Part shown: one piece after another, positions 19,931-28,411 of the stretch
Layout of the letters: every line of letters begins with the position of its first letter
Position numbering within the stretch: position 1 is the first letter of the stretch
DNA from: a virus
Direction: 5' to 3' (one strand)
IMG/VR virus record: IMGVR_UViG_3300015371_000029
Coordinates: 1 to 64,000 of that record
DNA: 64,000 bases
Notes under the pieces: generated by a model
Database searches by the model: none
What the model was told of the DNA's origin: nothing
The model's input: only the letters and a program-made list of their open reading frames with translations
Translations under genes and position numbers: made by a program

Positions 19931-20393
19931 GGTCCCGTACGGATGCGCTGCGTTGCGTTGCGGGACTCCTAAGTTGCGGTGCGGCCCCCGTGCAAGGAAA
20001 ACCAGTCACAAACCCCGAGCACAACTCCACACGACACCCCGAAAAAATTTTCAACTCATCCCAGAATCTGCCGCACAACTTTTACCCCGAAACCCACACG
20101 CCCCGAACCGCCGAAAAACGAAAAGCAACTCCACTAAAACTCTGCTCAACTGCCCACTTCCCCTCTACCCTACGCGCCCGCGCTCCCGGCCGGACGTAGA
20201 ACAGACTGACTCATGCACATTTTCCTCGTGATCGCGCGTACGCTACTAATCTCCATAGAGTCAGGGGTCGTATCCGCGCGTGTACGCGTCATCGCGACAC
20301 ACACAGCGCACGCTGCAGCAGCTCCGCCCGCGCGGGAGGGCGAGACCAGCTATACTAACCCACTTAACAACCTAACACGCCACAGGAGGGAAA
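19931..20393. other. C/A-rich non-coding leader of the rightward arm
   Basis: No gene supported. The plus strand is C- and A-rich (21 C and 6 G in 20041-20100), the reverse of the bias left of 19.4 kb. A possible -10 (TATACT near 20351) lies upstream of the first gene but no convincing -35 is seen; CGCCCGCGCGGGAGGGCG near 20325 is an imperfect palindrome. Confidence 0.5.
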
Positions 20394-20684
20394 ATGGGCA
20401 CCATCACCGTCGTCCACACAAAGGTTCTCACCCTCACCTGCACAACTGAGGAGTTCTTCGAGCGGTTCCCCCTAACAAGGGACTACGACAAAGCAACGCT
20501 GGAGAAGTTCGCCCTGGGGATCTGGCGCAACGGCGACAAGGCCGGCAGGCACAAGGGGCTGTTCGGGAATCTGGTCAAGTCGAACGACTACCGCGCCACA
20601 GTAGATCTACCCAACCCCACACCCCGCCGCACCCCTAAGAAATCCAACACCACACCGAAGCGCAGCGCGCGAAAGCCCCGCTAA
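20394..20684 (+). CDS. Small basic protein, first of rightward arm
   Basis: 96 residues behind ACAGGAGGGAAA. The first 65 residues are mixed alpha/beta (TITVVHTKVLTLTCTTEEFFERFP..ATLEKFALGIWRNGDK). The end is a Pro/Thr/Arg/Lys-rich disordered tail (PTPRRTPKKSN) that could contact nucleic acid. Function unknown. Confidence 0.75.
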   Translation: MGTITVVHTKVLTLTCTTEEFFERFPLTRDYDKATLEKFALGIWRNGDKAGRHKGLFGNLVKSNDYRATVDLPNPTPRRTPKKSNTTPKRSARKPR

Positions 20685-20782
20685 CGGTTCACTTTTCGCG
20701 CCAACTCCGAACACGTTAGAATACCCCTAGCTCGAAAACCATTTGAACACCGCCACACACCACACACCCACGGGAGCTAAAC

Positions 20783-20962
20783 ATGAGTACAATCCTAGCA
20801 ATAGAGACGAGTACATCGCGGCAGGAGATACCCGGCCGCTACCAGGTTGTAGAAGACGACAACCTAGTCGAGGAGACGATGAAGCTCCTCACGGCGCTCA
20901 AAGTCCTTCAGGAACGGGTCGAGAAGAAGATCGCATTTGAGGAGCGGGGGCTGAACTTTTGA
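20783..20962 (+). CDS. Small helical protein
   Basis: 59 residues behind ACGGGAGCTAAAC. Ends in a charged coiled-coil-like helix (VEETMKLLTALKVLQERVEKKIAFEERG). Its stop overlaps the next start (TTGA). Confidence 0.7.
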   Translation: MSTILAIETSTSRQEIPGRYQVVEDDNLVEETMKLLTALKVLQERVEKKIAFEERGLNF

Positions 20963-21165
20963 TCCTCACCCGATTACTACCCTACAAGACACGCAAGAAG
21001 CTCTACTTCAAGCACTACGGCCCGCTCATAGCCCAGGTACGAGAGCACGACTGCGGGGACAAGTACGAATGCGAGTTCTGCCTCACGCGGATCTACATGA
21101 TCGGGCAGGCCTCAATCGACTACGGTATCGACCCCGACGTAGAAGCAGAGGAGATGTACCAGTGA
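20959..21165 (+). CDS. Small protein with CxxC, TTG start
   Basis: 68 residues from a TTG in a TTGA overlap. Basic beginning, then CGDKYECEFC with C-x4-C-x2-C spacing that could bind metal, and an acidic end. It is coupled on both sides. Confidence 0.65.
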   Translation: MILTRLLPYKTRKKLYFKHYGPLIAQVREHDCGDKYECEFCLTRIYMIGQASIDYGIDPDVEAEEMYQ

Positions 21166-21404
21166 AGATTCCTAACATCCCTAACATCATTTGCCTAGTC
21201 CGAGGGCACCGCTGGCACAACGAACAGGGCGGATCCCAGATCGCCACGTCCGACGGCGCTAGCATTTGCTACCGTTGCGGGCACCGGGAGCAGCGCGGAG
21301 CCGATCCTGCGTCCTGGTTCGACTATCCGACCGACGCGACCGACAGCTGGGGCACGATCAACCCCGACAAGATCCCGGACGACGCCTCGCTGAGGTACAA
21401 ATGA
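21162..21404 (+). CDS. DUF1660-like zinc-binding protein
   Basis: 80 residues from a GTG overlapping the upstream TGA. NIICLVRGHRWH and ICYRCGHRE give the C..GH-x-W..C-x-x-C layout of DUF1660 prophage proteins. The C-terminal half is acidic and aromatic. Function of the family is unknown. Confidence 0.7.
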   Translation: MKIPNIPNIICLVRGHRWHNEQGGSQIATSDGASICYRCGHREQRGADPASWFDYPTDATDSWGTINPDKIPDDASLRYK

Positions 21405-21637
21405 ACATCCTCACGCTAAAATCTATCAAAGACCTCCGGCCCGGAGATCAAGTAGTCGCACTCGACAACGAGGAGGAAGGTGAACTTCTCATAGTTGTCG
21501 ATGCAACCCGGCTGCTACTCGGGAACATCCAGGTTCGCTACCACGCCGGGATCTTTGAGTACGACGCGATCTACAGCCAGGACGACTCAGCCAGGCAGGT
21601 CGTCGTTCTCGACAAGCCGCTAGAGGTAGCCGGATGA
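21401..21637 (+). CDS. Small beta-barrel-like protein
   Basis: 78 residues; ATG in an ATGA overlap. LRPGDQVVALDNEEEGELLIVVDATRLLLGNIQVRYHAG has the strand pattern of a small SH3-like barrel. No family recognised. Confidence 0.7.
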   Translation: MNILTLKSIKDLRPGDQVVALDNEEEGELLIVVDATRLLLGNIQVRYHAGIFEYDAIYSQDDSARQVVVLDKPLEVAG

Positions 21638-21828
21638 TCGTCATAGAGTTGTCACACCCGAGCGACCCGCGCTACCTCTTGATCTTTGGTGAGCCGCCCG
21701 AGCGCATATCGCCCGAAGAGGTCGGCTCCTGGCAGTACGGCAAGCCGCTACTGTTCCCGCCTGGCCCCGTCACCCACGCCTACGCACAGCCGGACGGTGC
21801 CGGCACAGACTGGATTCGTCCGAATTGA
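21634..21828 (+). CDS. Small protein of unknown function
   Basis: 64 residues; ATG overlaps the upstream stop (ATGA) and its own TGA overlaps the next TTG. Proline-rich second half (LLFPPGPVTHAYAQPDG). Confidence 0.65.
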   Translation: MIVIELSHPSDPRYLLIFGEPPERISPEEVGSWQYGKPLLFPPGPVTHAYAQPDGAGTDWIRPN

Positions 21829-21917
21829 GGATCGACGTTCTCTTCCTCTGGGCGATTGTTGCGTTGCTGGCCGGTCTCCTGTTCGGTCTCGCAATCGGGG
21901 CCTGGTTGCTCTCTTGA
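21825..21917 (+). CDS. 30-residue single-pass membrane peptide
   Basis: TTG start in a TTGA overlap; almost the whole product is one membrane helix (VLFLWAIVALLAGLLFGLAI). Coupled on both sides, which supports it despite its size. Confidence 0.6.
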   Translation: MRIDVLFLWAIVALLAGLLFGLAIGAWLLS

Positions 21918-22438
21918 TCGCCGTCTTCGCGATTGACCCCGGAAAGGCCACCGGCCTCGCTTCGGGGATCTTTGACGAGACGCAAAAAAGCATGTACCAG
22001 GTGCTCAAGAAGGCGAAGCGCCTCCAGACCACGACGATCAGCGGCACCCCCGTCAGCCAGGCTCGGCAGCTCTCGGCGCGCTGGCGCTCCTTCCGCTCGC
22101 TAACCTACGCTCTGGACGGCGTGCCGCTTGAGAACATCTACATGTTGATCGAAGACTTTCAAATCTCGCCGACGACACCGCCTGGTGAGCAGATCCTCTG
22201 GGCAATGAAGGTCACTTGGTGCCTAGTCGGCTACCGTCACGGCGGGGCAGATGAGTGGGATCGGCAGGTAGCCCCCCCGCTGGCGCCGGTCGAGATCGAG
22301 TGGCAGTCACCGTCCCAGGCAAAGTCCTACGCCACCGACGAGCGGCTACGGCGCTGGGGCCTCTGGGTCAAAGGGAAAGATCACGAGCGCGACGCACTTC
22401 GACACGTCGCTGCCTTTCTCAACAACCACATCAAGTAG
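21914..22438 (+). CDS. RuvC-like Holliday junction resolvase
   Basis: 174 residues from a TTG overlapping the upstream TGA. It has the RNase H-like acidic set: D8 in AIDPGKATG, E80 in MLIEDF, and D156/H157/D160 in KDHERDALRH, as in RuvC-type resolvases that cut branched DNA. Phages use such enzymes to resolve recombination and packaging intermediates, which fits its position just before the terminase genes. Length is normal for the family. Confidence 0.8.
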   Translation: MIAVFAIDPGKATGLASGIFDETQKSMYQVLKKAKRLQTTTISGTPVSQARQLSARWRSFRSLTYALDGVPLENIYMLIEDFQISPTTPPGEQILWAMKVTWCLVGYRHGGADEWDRQVAPPLAPVEIEWQSPSQAKSYATDERLRRWGLWVKGKDHERDALRHVAAFLNNHIK

Positions 22439-22446
22439 AGGAGAAA

Positions 22447-22701
22447 ATGTTCTTGGCCAGCCTCCGCAAAACTTCCGATCTGCGCAACGACCCGCGTTAC
22501 GACTTCATGGTCGGACACCTACTCGGTGTCGCTGAACACTTGATCTACCATCTGGCGCTTTACGGCGACGAGAAGGAGCAGGAAATGGCCCGCCGCTCCA
22601 ACAACAACCTCGCCTTCTTCTACACAGGCTCACGCGAGCCGCTGCCGGAATGGCCGCCCGAAGCCGCCACGCCGCCCGAGAAGCTCATCCGAAAACCATG
22701 A
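22447..22701 (+). CDS. Helical protein of unknown function
   Basis: 84 residues behind AGAGGAGAAA. Central helix (FMVGHLLGVAEHLIYHLALYGDEKEQEMARR) and proline-rich tail. Its end overlaps the next ATG (ATGA). Confidence 0.7.
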   Translation: MFLASLRKTSDLRNDPRYDFMVGHLLGVAEHLIYHLALYGDEKEQEMARRSNNNLAFFYTGSREPLPEWPPEAATPPEKLIRKP

Positions 22702-22916
22702 GTGACGAAGAGCACTACATGAGCATTCCGGTCTCCGAGTTCGAAGCATTGCACGAAAAACTGGATAGGGCGCGACTGATCGCTCGAACTCTCTTTGCGA
22801 TGGTGCCTCGACAAGCATGGCTCGATTCGGGTGGCGACGATGGTCAAGGGCATTACGAGGGTGACTATCGGGCCGCAACACTGCAGAAAGAGATCGCCAC
22901 CTGGGATCAGGAATGA
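22698..22916 (+). CDS. Helical protein of unknown function
   Basis: 72 residues; ATGA overlaps on both sides. SEFEALHEKLDRARLIARTLFAMVPR is helical and the end is acidic. No motif recognised. Confidence 0.7.
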   Translation: MSDEEHYMSIPVSEFEALHEKLDRARLIARTLFAMVPRQAWLDSGGDDGQGHYEGDYRAATLQKEIATWDQE

Positions 22917-23239
22917 AGTTCTATGACGACACGACTGGGTGGGATCTCTGGACTCTGCACCCCAACACGACTTACAGCACTAACTACTACATCAACACGG
23001 TGACCAACGCATTCCGGGAGTTCGGCGAGAAGCTCAAGAAGATCAACATCGCATTCCGCCCCAAATGGGGCAGCCGCGAGTGGCACCGCGCAAACCATCT
23101 CGCGGTCACCTCGCGGGAGTTCCCGAGACCCCTGCCGGCCCGTCTCATGGTCTACATGCCTGAGCCGACCTTCCGCAAGTGTCCTTCTCGGCGCGGGCAC
23201 ACCGGCTGGGTGCGACGCGGCACGCGGAGGCCGCTTTGA
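22913..23239 (+). CDS. Basic protein of unknown function
   Basis: 108 residues. Aromatic and Thr-rich N-terminus (YDDTTGWDLWTLHPNTTYSTNYY), basic C-terminus (KCPSRRGHTGWVRRGTRRP). Coupled on both sides by ATGA and TTGA overlaps. Confidence 0.7.
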   Translation: MKFYDDTTGWDLWTLHPNTTYSTNYYINTVTNAFREFGEKLKKINIAFRPKWGSREWHRANHLAVTSREFPRPLPARLMVYMPEPTFRKCPSRRGHTGWVRRGTRRPL

Positions 23240-23412
23240 CGCACAACCGGATCGTCTTCAAGCTCATCTTCGTGAATGAGGAGACGGAGGAAGAGTTGTG
23301 GATCGAAGAGAAGGAGTTGTACGTTGAGCACAACGACTCGGTTGTCTGGAAGATCCCAAGCCGCTTCACAGAGGAAGGCATCTTTGTATCGGTGAAGGTC
23401 GTCCAGGGTTGA
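23236..23412 (+). CDS. Small beta-strand protein, TTG start
   Basis: 58 residues from a TTG in a TTGA overlap. Alternating strands (RIVFKLIFVNEETEEELWIEEKELYVEHNDSVVWKI). Unknown function. Confidence 0.65.
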   Translation: MTHNRIVFKLIFVNEETEEELWIEEKELYVEHNDSVVWKIPSRFTEEGIFVSVKVVQG

Positions 23413-23552
23413 CGAAGCCGTACTTGACGAAGGTCTGGATCGGTCGCCATTGGTGGTATCTCGACACCCGCAAGAGATGGAGAAGCCGTAACGTGTTCAT
23501 TTTTCGGCGCTGGGTCGGATCCGTCAGCTATCGTAAGACGAACGATGTCTAA
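23409..23552 (+). CDS. Small basic aromatic protein, TTG start
   Basis: 47 residues from a TTG in a TTGA overlap. Trp/Arg-rich (VWIGRHWWYLDTRKRWRSRNVFIFRRWVG). Overlaps the next gene by 8 nt. Confidence 0.6.
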   Translation: MTKPYLTKVWIGRHWWYLDTRKRWRSRNVFIFRRWVGSVSYRKTNDV

Positions 23553-23721
23553 TCTTCCCGTCAATTTCTGGGTTTTGTGCATTCCGGCTAAGGAGTTGAA
23601 CATACTCCACCACGCAATGAGCTTGCTCGTTAGCCGACCTGACCTGTCTGAGAGTGAATCTCAAATAGCAGAACAGGTCGCCGCAGACCTCCGCGCCGAG
23701 CACGCCCGCCGCAGTCACTAG
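23545..23721 (+). CDS. Small protein of unknown function
   Basis: 58 residues; ATG inside the end of the previous gene. VNFWVLCIPAKELNILHHAMSLLV then a polar helix. Last member of the overlapping chain. Confidence 0.6.
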   Translation: MSNLPVNFWVLCIPAKELNILHHAMSLLVSRPDLSESESQIAEQVAADLRAEHARRSH

Positions 23722-23801
23722 CCTCTCTGCCTCGCGCGTACGTCCCTACCCTATGGGGAGGGGTAGACAGCTGGCGTAGCATCCAGTAAGATCCCCGCTG
23801 C

Positions 23802-23987
23802 GTGCAGATTCGTGGCCTAATCCCAGTTCCGCCGAGAGTCCCGCCGCCGCCGCCGGTCTGGCACTCAATCCAGCCCGGCCCAGGGCAAATTCCAATCGAC
23901 CAGTACGAGTGGGATGAGCGCAGCAACAAGGTCAGGCGGGTTACGGAACATGTCGTCGTGTACAAGTACCCGGAGCGGCCACTTTGA
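23802..23987 (+). CDS. Possible proline-rich protein, GTG start
   Basis: 61 codons from GTG without a clear Shine-Dalgarno. Proline-rich (PVPPRVPPPPPVWHSIQPGPGQ) with a charged end. It is flanked by an 80-bp gap holding a CTACCC..GGGTAG hairpin (about 23747-23766) that may end the upstream operon. Confidence 0.45.
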   Translation: MQIRGLIPVPPRVPPPPPVWHSIQPGPGQIPIDQYEWDERSNKVRRVTEHVVVYKYPERPL

Positions 23988-23990
23988 GAT

Positions 23991-24194
23991 ATGACAGTCG
24001 CGTTCTTCAATCAACCCATGTCGCTCACGATTGAAGAGTGTGACAGCGAGATCGCAAAGATCTGGAAAATGATCAAATCAGCCCCACTCTCACAGGAAAA
24101 CCCCGCTCGCAGGCATCGTATTGATGTCTACCTTGATGCGCGGCTTCAGATCCAGAAGGAGGCCGAAATGGAACTTGTGGGAGATCCGCAGTAG
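23991..24194 (+). CDS. Small helical protein before terminase
   Basis: 67 residues; ATG three nt after the preceding stop. Helical and acidic-basic mixed (IEECDSEIAKIWKMIKSA, IDVYLDARLQIQKEAEMELV). Unknown; position suggests a head or packaging accessory. Confidence 0.6.
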   Translation: MTVAFFNQPMSLTIEECDSEIAKIWKMIKSAPLSQENPARRHRIDVYLDARLQIQKEAEMELVGDPQ

Positions 24195-24213
24195 GGCGAA
24201 TGGGAGGGCGCGG

Positions 24214-25044
24214 ATGCCTATCAACGTGAGCCCAAACGCCCCGAAGAGGGGCGATCCTCGCAAGCTTCGCAAGCTGGAGCACCACGAGCCGGGGGAGTCG
24301 GCCTACGGCCGCGCCATGTACAAGAAGCGCCAGGAGGCGAGTCGCAAGAAGCGTAAGCACAACGGCGCTCAGTCTGTCGCTCGCAAGGCACGCCTGGCCT
24401 CGGAGCCAGCGCCGAAGACCGAAGCGGAGCGCAAAGAGCGAATGAAGAGTGCGAAGCCTCTCTATTGCGGCGCGAAGACGAAGCAGGGCAAGAAGTGCCG
24501 CATGGCTGCCGGCCTCGGCACGAACCATCTCGGGATCGGGGCCTGCAAGTTTCACGGCGGCAACACTGCCGCCCACATCGTCTCGGCCGCAAAGAAGAAG
24601 GCGCAGGCGAACGCCATCCTGCTCGGAGCGCCGAAGGAGATCAACCCGCTCGACGCGATCATCTGGTGCATCCAGATCAAGGCGGGCGAAGTTCAGTGGC
24701 TGAGCGAGAAGATCGCCGACATCGAGCAGAAGGATTGGATCGAAGAGTCGATGGTTGGGAAGCGGTTTCACCTCTTTGTACGGCAGCGCGACGACGCAAC
24801 GAAGTCGCTCGTGGACTTCTCCAAGACGGCGATCACCCTCGGTCTCGCAGAGCGCGCAGTCAAGCTCGCGGAGCAGTACGGCGAGATGCTAGCGCAGCTG
24901 ATCAAGGGGATCCTCGGCGATCTCAACCTCGACGCGAATCAGCGAGCGGCTGCGCCGGCAATCATCCGGCGACACCTGATCCTCGTCCAGGGCGGTACTT
25001 CAGCAGGAGAGCTGCCGCCGGGAACTGAGGAACTCGCTCAATGA
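24214..25044 (+). CDS. Probable terminase small subunit
   Basis: 276 residues behind GGGAGGGCGCGG. A basic region (RKLRKLEHH..KKRQEASRKKRKHNG, 15-50) precedes LYCGAKTKQGKKCRMAAGLG..ACKFHGGNT (about 85-115), the Cys-rich HGG motif seen in many phage small-terminase-type proteins. Long helices fill the C-terminus. Its stop overlaps the start of the large terminase, the usual order. It would recognise phage DNA for packaging. Confidence 0.75.
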   Translation: MPINVSPNAPKRGDPRKLRKLEHHEPGESAYGRAMYKKRQEASRKKRKHNGAQSVARKARLASEPAPKTEAERKERMKSAKPLYCGAKTKQGKKCRMAAGLGTNHLGIGACKFHGGNTAAHIVSAAKKKAQANAILLGAPKEINPLDAIIWCIQIKAGEVQWLSEKIADIEQKDWIEESMVGKRFHLFVRQRDDATKSLVDFSKTAITLGLAERAVKLAEQYGEMLAQLIKGILGDLNLDANQRAAAPAIIRRHLILVQGGTSAGELPPGTEELAQ

Positions 25045-26513
25045 TCGATGCGGTCTTTCCGAAGGGAGCCATAGATGTTGCCTTGGAACGGCTCTTTCCG
25101 AGTCCAGATCCGCACACGAACGATCCCGTCGGTTGGGTCAACGATAAGCTTCATGAGTTCATTTGGAGCAAGCAGCGTGAGATCCTGGAGTCGGTTCGGG
25201 ACAACCGCTACACAGCCGTCAAGTCCTGCCACGGGCCGGGCAAATCTTATACTGCCGCCCGAGCTGTCTGCTGGTGGCTAGACATCCACGAGTTGGGGTC
25301 GGCCTTCGCCGTCACCACGGCTCCCAGCTGGCCTCAGGTGGAGGCGATTCTTTGGCGCGAGATCAACCGCGCACACCGGAAGGGCGAGCTGAACGGACGC
25401 ATCACCCGCGAGTGTCATTGGTACATGGGGGAGGGCCGCTCCAACGAGGAGCTGATCGCCATGGGCCGGAAGCCTGCAGACTACGACGAAGAGGCATTCC
25501 AAGGCATCCATGCGCGCTACGTTCTGATCGTGATTGACGAGGCCTGTGCAGTACCGCCTGCACTCGTCAATGCGGCGAAGACGCTGATGACGAACCCCTA
25601 TGCACGCATCCTCGCTATCGGCAACCCGGACGATCCGGCCAGCTGGTTCGCGGATGCGTGCAAACCGGGCAGCGGCTGGAACACCATCAAGATCTCGGCC
25701 TGGGACACTCCGCACTTCACCGGCGAGAAGGTCCCGGACGAGTTGCTGCTGGATCTCGTGTCGCCGGAGTGGGTAGACGAGCGCCGCGACGACTGGGGAG
25801 AGGGATCCAACATCTGGCAGTCCAAGGTCGAGGCAGAGTTCCCGGATGTCTCGGATGAGTACCTGATCTCGCCCGCGTTCCTTCAAAAGGCGTATGATAC
25901 CAATATTCCGGGTTTCGAGTTCGGGCGCTACGGCATAGACATCGCGCGGATGGGCGAAGATAAAACAGCCATCTACCGGAATCGCGGCGGACACATCCGT
26001 TTCGTGGATTCTTGGGGGCAAACCGACACGATGCGCACGGCCGGTAAGATCGGATTGATCCTGCAGGGTCATTATCCGCGCCGGGTACCCGCTACGGTCG
26101 ATGCAATCGGCGTCGGGGCCGGTGTAGCCGACCGTTTGCGCGAGCGCGGCTTCGAAATCAGCGCCTTTGAGGGCAGTGCACGCGCTTTTCGATACAACAA
26201 GTTCAAGAATCGGCGTGCCGAGATTTTCTGGGGCTTCCGTCAGCAGATGGAAGCGGGCCTGATCGACCTCGATCCAGAGGACACGAAGCTTGCAGCGGAG
26301 TTGCAGAACATCAAATACTGGATCGACTCATCGCAACGCATCGTAATCGAGTCGAAAGAGGAGATGCGCAAGCGCGGATTCCCCTCTCCAGACCGCGCTG
26401 ACGCTGCAGTCTACTCGACTGCCTCCCTCAACCTCACGGCAGAGCAGATTATCGCCAATGAAATGACTGGCGAAGGCCCGCTCGCCGACGATTTGATGGA
26501 AAAGGTGATGTAA
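25041..26513 (+). CDS. terL: Terminase large subunit
   Basis: 490 residues. ATPase: Walker A SCHGPGKS (62-69), Walker B VLIVIDEA (161-168), coupling motif GNPDD (194-198). Nuclease: first aspartate in GIDIARMGEDKT (about 300), then VDAIGVGAG and DRADAAVYS (about 455). This is the motor and nuclease that fills the prohead. Starts in an ATGA overlap with the small subunit. Confidence 0.95.
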   Translation: MIDAVFPKGAIDVALERLFPSPDPHTNDPVGWVNDKLHEFIWSKQREILESVRDNRYTAVKSCHGPGKSYTAARAVCWWLDIHELGSAFAVTTAPSWPQVEAILWREINRAHRKGELNGRITRECHWYMGEGRSNEELIAMGRKPADYDEEAFQGIHARYVLIVIDEACAVPPALVNAAKTLMTNPYARILAIGNPDDPASWFADACKPGSGWNTIKISAWDTPHFTGEKVPDELLLDLVSPEWVDERRDDWGEGSNIWQSKVEAEFPDVSDEYLISPAFLQKAYDTNIPGFEFGRYGIDIARMGEDKTAIYRNRGGHIRFVDSWGQTDTMRTAGKIGLILQGHYPRRVPATVDAIGVGAGVADRLRERGFEISAFEGSARAFRYNKFKNRRAEIFWGFRQQMEAGLIDLDPEDTKLAAELQNIKYWIDSSQRIVIESKEEMRKRGFPSPDRADAAVYSTASLNLTAEQIIANEMTGEGPLADDLMEKVM

Positions 26514-26514
26514 A

Positions 26515-28044
26515 GTGGCGATCAAGATCAGCGAACTCTCATCTCGCCCGCCGACAAACGAGATCGGCACCGTTCTCCAAGGCGTTTTCTCTCCTGCATC
26601 GATGGAAGCGTTCGTAACGCCGTTGATGGACGTCACGGAGTGGGTTCCGGAGCTGACTTGGCCCACTTCCGTGAGCACTTACCACCGTATGCGGGCAGAT
26701 ACGCAGGTCGGCGCGCTCTATCGGGGCGCGACACTGCCAATTCGCCGCTACAAGTGGATGATCGACCCAAATGAGGCTCCTGACGACATGGTTCAGGCGC
26801 TTTCACAGGATTTGAACATCCCAATCGAGGGCGAAGAGGAAATTTCTCCACGTCGGAGGCGAAAGCACCGCTTCATCTTCGGCGAACACCTGCGAAAGGC
26901 GCTTTTGGGCCTGATCTACGGTCACATGTTCTTCGAACAGGTCGTAGAGATCCAGGAAGACGGCAAATGGCACCTGCGGAAGCTTGCGGAGCGGATGCCG
27001 AACACGATTCAGCAGATGATCGTGGCTCCGGACGGCGGTTTGGTGGCAATTCAGCAGAACATCCAGTCGAACAACTACCTGCTGAACCCGGCGACAGACC
27101 CATTCCCTACAATTCCGGTGGATCGGCTGGTGGCCTATGTCTGGGACTTGGAGGGCGGGAACTGGTTCGGCCGTTCTTTGTTCCGTGAGTGCTACAAGAA
27201 CTGGTTGATCAAGGATCGTCTTCTGCGGATCGATGCCATCAATCACGCGCGTGCCGGCGGCGTTCCGATTGCAACAGCCCCGCCAGAGGCGACGCAGGGT
27301 GAGATCTCCAAGATCAGCCAGATGGCACAGGAGTTCAGGGTCGGAGAAACCTCGGGCGGCGCTGTGCCGTACGGAACTAGTTTCGACATCATCAAGTCAT
27401 CGAGCGTCAGCACCGTGGATTCGATGAAGTACCACGACGAGGCGATGGCTCGCTTCTTCTTGATGATGTTCATGCAGCTGGGGCAGACTCGCACCGGCAG
27501 TCGCGCGCTCGGGGCAACCTTCATTGACTTCTTCAAGGAGTCGCAGGACACGATTGCTTGGTGGTTCGCCGACATCTTCGGGGAGCATGTGATCGAGGAT
27601 TGGGTGGACTGGAACTACGGCGAGGATGTCGAGGTCGTGCCGATGCTCACATTTAAGCGCGACCCCGATATGGCTATCGCTGACATTGTGACCTTGATCG
27701 AGGCCGGTGCGATTGTCGTTGATAAGGATCTGGAAGCCGCTCTAAGAGATGAGCTGGGACTCCCGGATAAGGCGGCAGGCGCTAAGAATCCGCAGGCGTT
27801 GGAGAAGCCGGGTCCGCCACCGCAACCGCCGCCACCGCCGCCTCCGGAGAAGACAACTCCGGAGATACCGCCGCCGGGAGAAACAGTTCCGCCAACTCAG
27901 CAGAAGCCCGCAGACAAGCCGGTCACTGCTGCAGGCCGACTAGAGCGGACGGGTGACGGTGATGGGGGCTTGCTCCCTCCCTCTGCACGGTCCAGTGCTC
28001 GTCCGCTCGAAGCGGCAATCAGATTTTTCAGGAGAGATGAATGA
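26515..28044 (+). CDS. Portal protein (DUF935/Mu gp29-like)
   Basis: 509 residues from a GTG behind AAAAGGTGATGTAAA. RADTQVGALYRGATLPIRR (55-75), KSSSVSTVDSMKYHDEAMARFF and RTGSRALGATFIDFFKES match the Mu gp29-type portal family. The last 90 residues are proline-rich (PPPQPPPPPPPEK) and probably disordered. It forms the dodecameric ring for DNA passage at the head vertex. Confidence 0.9.
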   Translation: MAIKISELSSRPPTNEIGTVLQGVFSPASMEAFVTPLMDVTEWVPELTWPTSVSTYHRMRADTQVGALYRGATLPIRRYKWMIDPNEAPDDMVQALSQDLNIPIEGEEEISPRRRRKHRFIFGEHLRKALLGLIYGHMFFEQVVEIQEDGKWHLRKLAERMPNTIQQMIVAPDGGLVAIQQNIQSNNYLLNPATDPFPTIPVDRLVAYVWDLEGGNWFGRSLFRECYKNWLIKDRLLRIDAINHARAGGVPIATAPPEATQGEISKISQMAQEFRVGETSGGAVPYGTSFDIIKSSSVSTVDSMKYHDEAMARFFLMMFMQLGQTRTGSRALGATFIDFFKESQDTIAWWFADIFGEHVIEDWVDWNYGEDVEVVPMLTFKRDPDMAIADIVTLIEAGAIVVDKDLEAALRDELGLPDKAAGAKNPQALEKPGPPPQPPPPPPPEKTTPEIPPPGETVPPTQQKPADKPVTAAGRLERTGDGDGGLLPPSARSSARPLEAAIRFFRRDE

Positions 28045-28202
28045 AGAAGATGATCGTGCTCTTCTATCATACCTGCCTTGAGGACGAAGACGAGGCGAAG
28101 TCTCTCTGCAAGGAAATGATCGACCAGATCCAGCGTAGACGAGATGCCCAGGGAGTCGCCAAAGAGGTTTTCACGATCCAAGGGGTGGTGATCGACGCAT
28201 GA
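28041..28202 (+). CDS. Small protein of unknown function
   Basis: 53 residues; ATGA overlap with the portal stop. Alpha/beta (KMIVLFYHTCLEDEDEAKSLCKEMIDQIQRRRDA). Lies in a chain of very small genes between portal and protease. Confidence 0.65.
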   Translation: MKKMIVLFYHTCLEDEDEAKSLCKEMIDQIQRRRDAQGVAKEVFTIQGVVIDA

Positions 28203-28282
28203 ACAGAACTCTGACAGTCGGAGAGATCGCATGGGTCTCAATAGCGATCATTCTTCTTGTCTGGCTCGTCCATACCTGGTAG
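28199..28282 (+). CDS. 27-residue membrane peptide
   Basis: ATGA overlap with the previous gene; one membrane helix (IAWVSIAIILLVWLVHTW). Accepted because it is coupled and fills the gap exactly. Confidence 0.55.
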   Translation: MNRTLTVGEIAWVSIAIILLVWLVHTW

Positions 28283-28411
28283 ATGGAGAAGAAGAACCCA
28301 TACAAAATGCGGCCGGGGCACCAACCACCGAAGAAGGATGTCCCAAGATGGCCGCTGGTAGAGAAGCGAAAGGAGGTTGGGAATGCCGCAGAAAATCGGA
28401 AAGGGACCTAA
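28283..28411 (+). CDS. Small basic protein
   Basis: 42 residues; ATG directly after the preceding TAG. Lys/Pro-rich (MEKKNPYKMRPGHQPPKKDVPRWP). Overlaps the next gene by 29 nt in a different frame, so only one may be strongly expressed. Confidence 0.5.
   Translation: MEKKNPYKMRPGHQPPKKDVPRWPLVEKRKEVGNAAENRKGT

Noticed and set aside
17574-20393. tRNA genes in the hub
   Set aside because: Several short GC stems were inspected but no cloverleaf with a T-loop (GGTTCGANTCC-type) was found.
24073-24771. 232-codon minus-strand frame opposite the small terminase
   Set aside because: Antisense frame with Leu/Arg bias and no RBS; the sense gene has motif support.
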